DNA of 64,000 bases from HLUCCA09 sp965277275 (GTDB taxonomy: Bacteria > Pseudomonadota > Alphaproteobacteria > Rhodobacterales > Rhodobacteraceae), in assembly GCA_965277275.1 (NCBI GenBank), contig CBDICG010000001.1:372001-436000 (forward strand), in the 5' to 3' direction. This document shows, one piece after another, positions 62,720-64,000 of the stretch; positions within the stretch are counted from its first letter, which is position 1, and the number at the start of each line of letters is the position of its first letter. A program made the position numbers and the translations under genes. The notes below the pieces were generated by a model. That model did not search any database, was not told the origin of the DNA, and saw nothing but the letters and a program-made list of their open reading frames with translations.

Positions 62720-63331
62720 TCAATCCACCACAACGAGCCTGCAATCCGTTTCGCCGCTCTTCGTCGCGCCCGCATTGCAATCGGCCAGGGCACGCGTGCC
62801 ATCGCCACGTGCAAAGCCGTAATGTCCCGTCTCGGCGGATATAGCGAAGGCCTTCGGACTGTCGAGGCGACGAAACGCACCCCGCAGGGATTCCGTTGCC
62901 TCGGCCGAAAGCGTCAGCACACCCGGCTTGTAGCTGCGCGGAACCGTCTGGGCGACAACGATGCACGGCGCTCCGGACGTGCGACGCGCCTCACACAGGC
63001 CAAGAGCGACCCGCACTGCGTCCTCCGGGGAATGGAAGTTGCCGATCCCGAGCGCCGACTGGTTCTGTGCAGGGTCACCGGGCGAGGTTACGAAGGCCCC
63101 GTAATAGGGGAACTTTCGCGCCTGTGCCTCGAGCTGCGACAGCAGATCCTTATCCGAAACGCCGAGATCGGCGAGGATGACCTTCGTTCCACGCGGCGAT
63201 GCGACCTGCTGGTGCGCCTCACGCTCTGTCAGCGTTTGTGCTGCAAGATCTGCCGCAAAGACCGCGCACGCGGCGGAGGCGATGAGCAATGTGCGGGCCG
63301 CGTGACGCAGCGCCGTCAATGAGAACGACAT
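62720..63331 (-). CDS. Exported protein of unknown function (DUF4189-like)
   Basis: 203 residues from the ATG at 63331; a longer frame to 63556 overlaps the divergent gene. A signal peptide (about 1-32, ending LAAQ) is followed by a domain with YYGAFVTSPGDPAQNQ, ALGIGNFHSPEDAVRVALGLCEA and APCIVVAQTVPRSY, which resembles DUF4189-type small exported proteins. A C-terminal Cys pair (ADCNAG and TDCRLV) probably forms a disulfide. I recall related proteins next to hemA carrying a mistaken ALAS name; nothing here supports that activity. It lies upstream of hemA on the same strand. Confidence 0.7.
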   Translation of the reverse strand: MSFSLTALRHAARTLLIASAACAVFAADLAAQTLTEREAHQQVASPRGTKVILADLGVSDKDLLSQLEAQARKFPYYGAFVTSPGDPAQNQSALGIGNFHSPEDAVRVALGLCEARRTSGAPCIVVAQTVPRSYKPGVLTLSAEATESLRGAFRRLDSPKAFAISAETGHYGFARGDGTRALADCNAGATKSGETDCRLVVVD

Positions 63332-63520
63332 GGACACCACTTCCTTTCGGTTGCTTCGGAGTTCGCTCCTCCTACCCACCTCTGCGATCTGGTGCCAGTC
63401 CCGAAACGACCCGGATCGCCCGACGGCGCGGCTCGGGCCCGGGCCCGCCAAGGGGCGGCGCAACGGCGCCGCATGGCCCGCGCCGGGATCGCAACTACGC
63501 TGGGGCCGAAGGGAAGGACC

Positions 63521-64000
63521 ATGCTCGAACTCGTCGAGGAAACGCCCGCCTCGCACCCTCTGGGGCTGGATTTATGGCTGTGGCGGATCAACGCAGCAGA
63601 TGAGACGATCCGCGCATCCCGGGCAGCGCATCTGAATGCCGACGAAGCGGCGCGCGCGGCGGCTTTCACGAATGACGCCTTGCGCTCCCGGTTCGAGCTT
63701 GGGCGCGGCAGGATGCGCGAGATACTCGCAGGCTATCTTGGGTGCGCCCCCCGCGACGTTCCGCTCAGCACAGGCCCGCACGGAAAGCCCCATCTCGCCG
63801 AGGGTGCGCCTGGCAAGGGCCCATCCTTCAACATGGCGCATTCCGGCGGATGGGCCGCGCTAATCGCTGCCCCCCACGGAGTTACGCTTGGCATCGACAT
63901 CGAGGCTGAGCGGGACGTCGATCCGGAGATAGCCGAGCGCTACTTCTCCGTTCAGGAGCGCGCGGAGTTGGATGCCCTGCCCCGCGACGCGTGGCGGGCG
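63521..64000 (+). CDS. 4'-phosphopantetheinyl transferase superfamily protein (truncated by window end)
   Basis: 160 codons are visible and the frame is still open at 64000. Start ATG at 63521 follows GGGAAGGA. It should transfer phosphopantetheine from CoA to the serine of a carrier protein. The Sfp-type pattern is clear: GPHGKPHLAE, then SFNMAHSGGW, then LGIDIEAERDVD, whose Asp and Glu bind the metal and pyrophosphate. The WxxKEA element should lie just beyond the edge; VQERAELDALP near the end is the approach to it. Divergent from the exported-protein gene, 189 bp away. Confidence 0.88.
   Translation, partial: MLELVEETPASHPLGLDLWLWRINAADETIRASRAAHLNADEAARAAAFTNDALRSRFELGRGRMREILAGYLGCAPRDVPLSTGPHGKPHLAEGAPGKGPSFNMAHSGGWAALIAAPHGVTLGIDIEAERDVDPEIAERYFSVQERAELDALPRDAWRA

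Noticed and set aside
63434..63447. All-GC palindrome CGGGCCCGGGCCCG between divergent genes
   Set aside because: Perfect but simple sequence that GC-rich DNA produces often; no flanking T-run or conserved spacing.
1..64000. CRISPR arrays, insertion sequences and rRNA genes
   Set aside because: No regularly spaced repeats, transposase motifs or rRNA sequence were seen anywhere in the window.

Overview
This 64 kb window looks like an ordinary chromosomal segment of an alphaproteobacterium of the order Rhodobacterales (Roseobacter/Rhodobacteraceae type). The evidence is high GC, dense gene packing with many 1-14 bp overlaps, alphaproteobacterial single-gene markers (usg, a GAAC-N7-GAAC LexA box, 5-aminolevulinate synthase instead of the C5 pathway, DUF6456/DUF6477 proteins, a CcmE/CcmF/CcmH cytochrome c system) and a gene-transfer-agent style lysis cassette. 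I see no rRNA, insertion sequence, integrase or CRISPR array. Exactly one tRNA (Leu, CAA) is visible. Both ends cut through a gene.

Layout. 1-4.6 kb: four minus-strand genes for an exported set (double VWA protein, protease-SUMF1 fusion, two-span membrane protein, exported protein of unknown function). 5-9.7 kb: DUF2189 membrane protein, methyltransferase, tRNA-Leu, an orphan TRAP-like binding protein, DedA-type protein, DsbB, Usg. 9.9-17.2 kb: gyrA, a glycosyltransferase, DUF808 protein and a large divergent polysaccharide deacetylase. 17.4-22.2 kb: one tightly overlapped unit trpG-trpD-trpC-moaC-moeA followed by lexA with its own SOS box. 22.2-27.3 kb: comEC (convergent with lexA), gltX, gltA and a strong terminator. 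27.5-36.2 kb: a small membrane protein, enoyl-CoA hydratase, ccmH-ccmF, the XhlA-like/holin/GH108 lysis cassette, ccmE, argC, murI, acyltransferase. 36.3-46.2 kb: a fused indolepyruvate ferredoxin oxidoreductase with a divergent LysR regulator, a possible small RNA, purL, a THUMP rRNA methyltransferase, and the divergent DUF6456/DUF6477 pair. 46.3-64 kb: MttB-like methyltransferase, prfB, GSCFA protein, mrcA, an alpha/beta hydrolase and aminotransferase, a periplasmic M48 protease-DsbA-cupin unit, phasin, ispG, a RodZ-like protein, hemA, an exported protein of unknown function and the start of a phosphopantetheinyl transferase.

How the genes fit together. Most are housekeeping: amino acid, purine, isoprenoid, heme, molybdenum cofactor and peptidoglycan synthesis, plus translation. 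A redox and secretion theme runs through the window (DsbB, DsbA, CcmE/F/H, BepA-like protease). Three loci that matter for gene-transfer-agent biology in Rhodobacter capsulatus lie within 11 kb: lexA, comEC (DNA uptake by recipients) and the holin/GH108 lysis cassette (particle release). The least explained parts are the exported VWA/protease-SUMF1 cluster at the left edge, a structured terminator-ended RNA candidate upstream of purL, and two related AT-rich palindromes in gaps between convergent genes.
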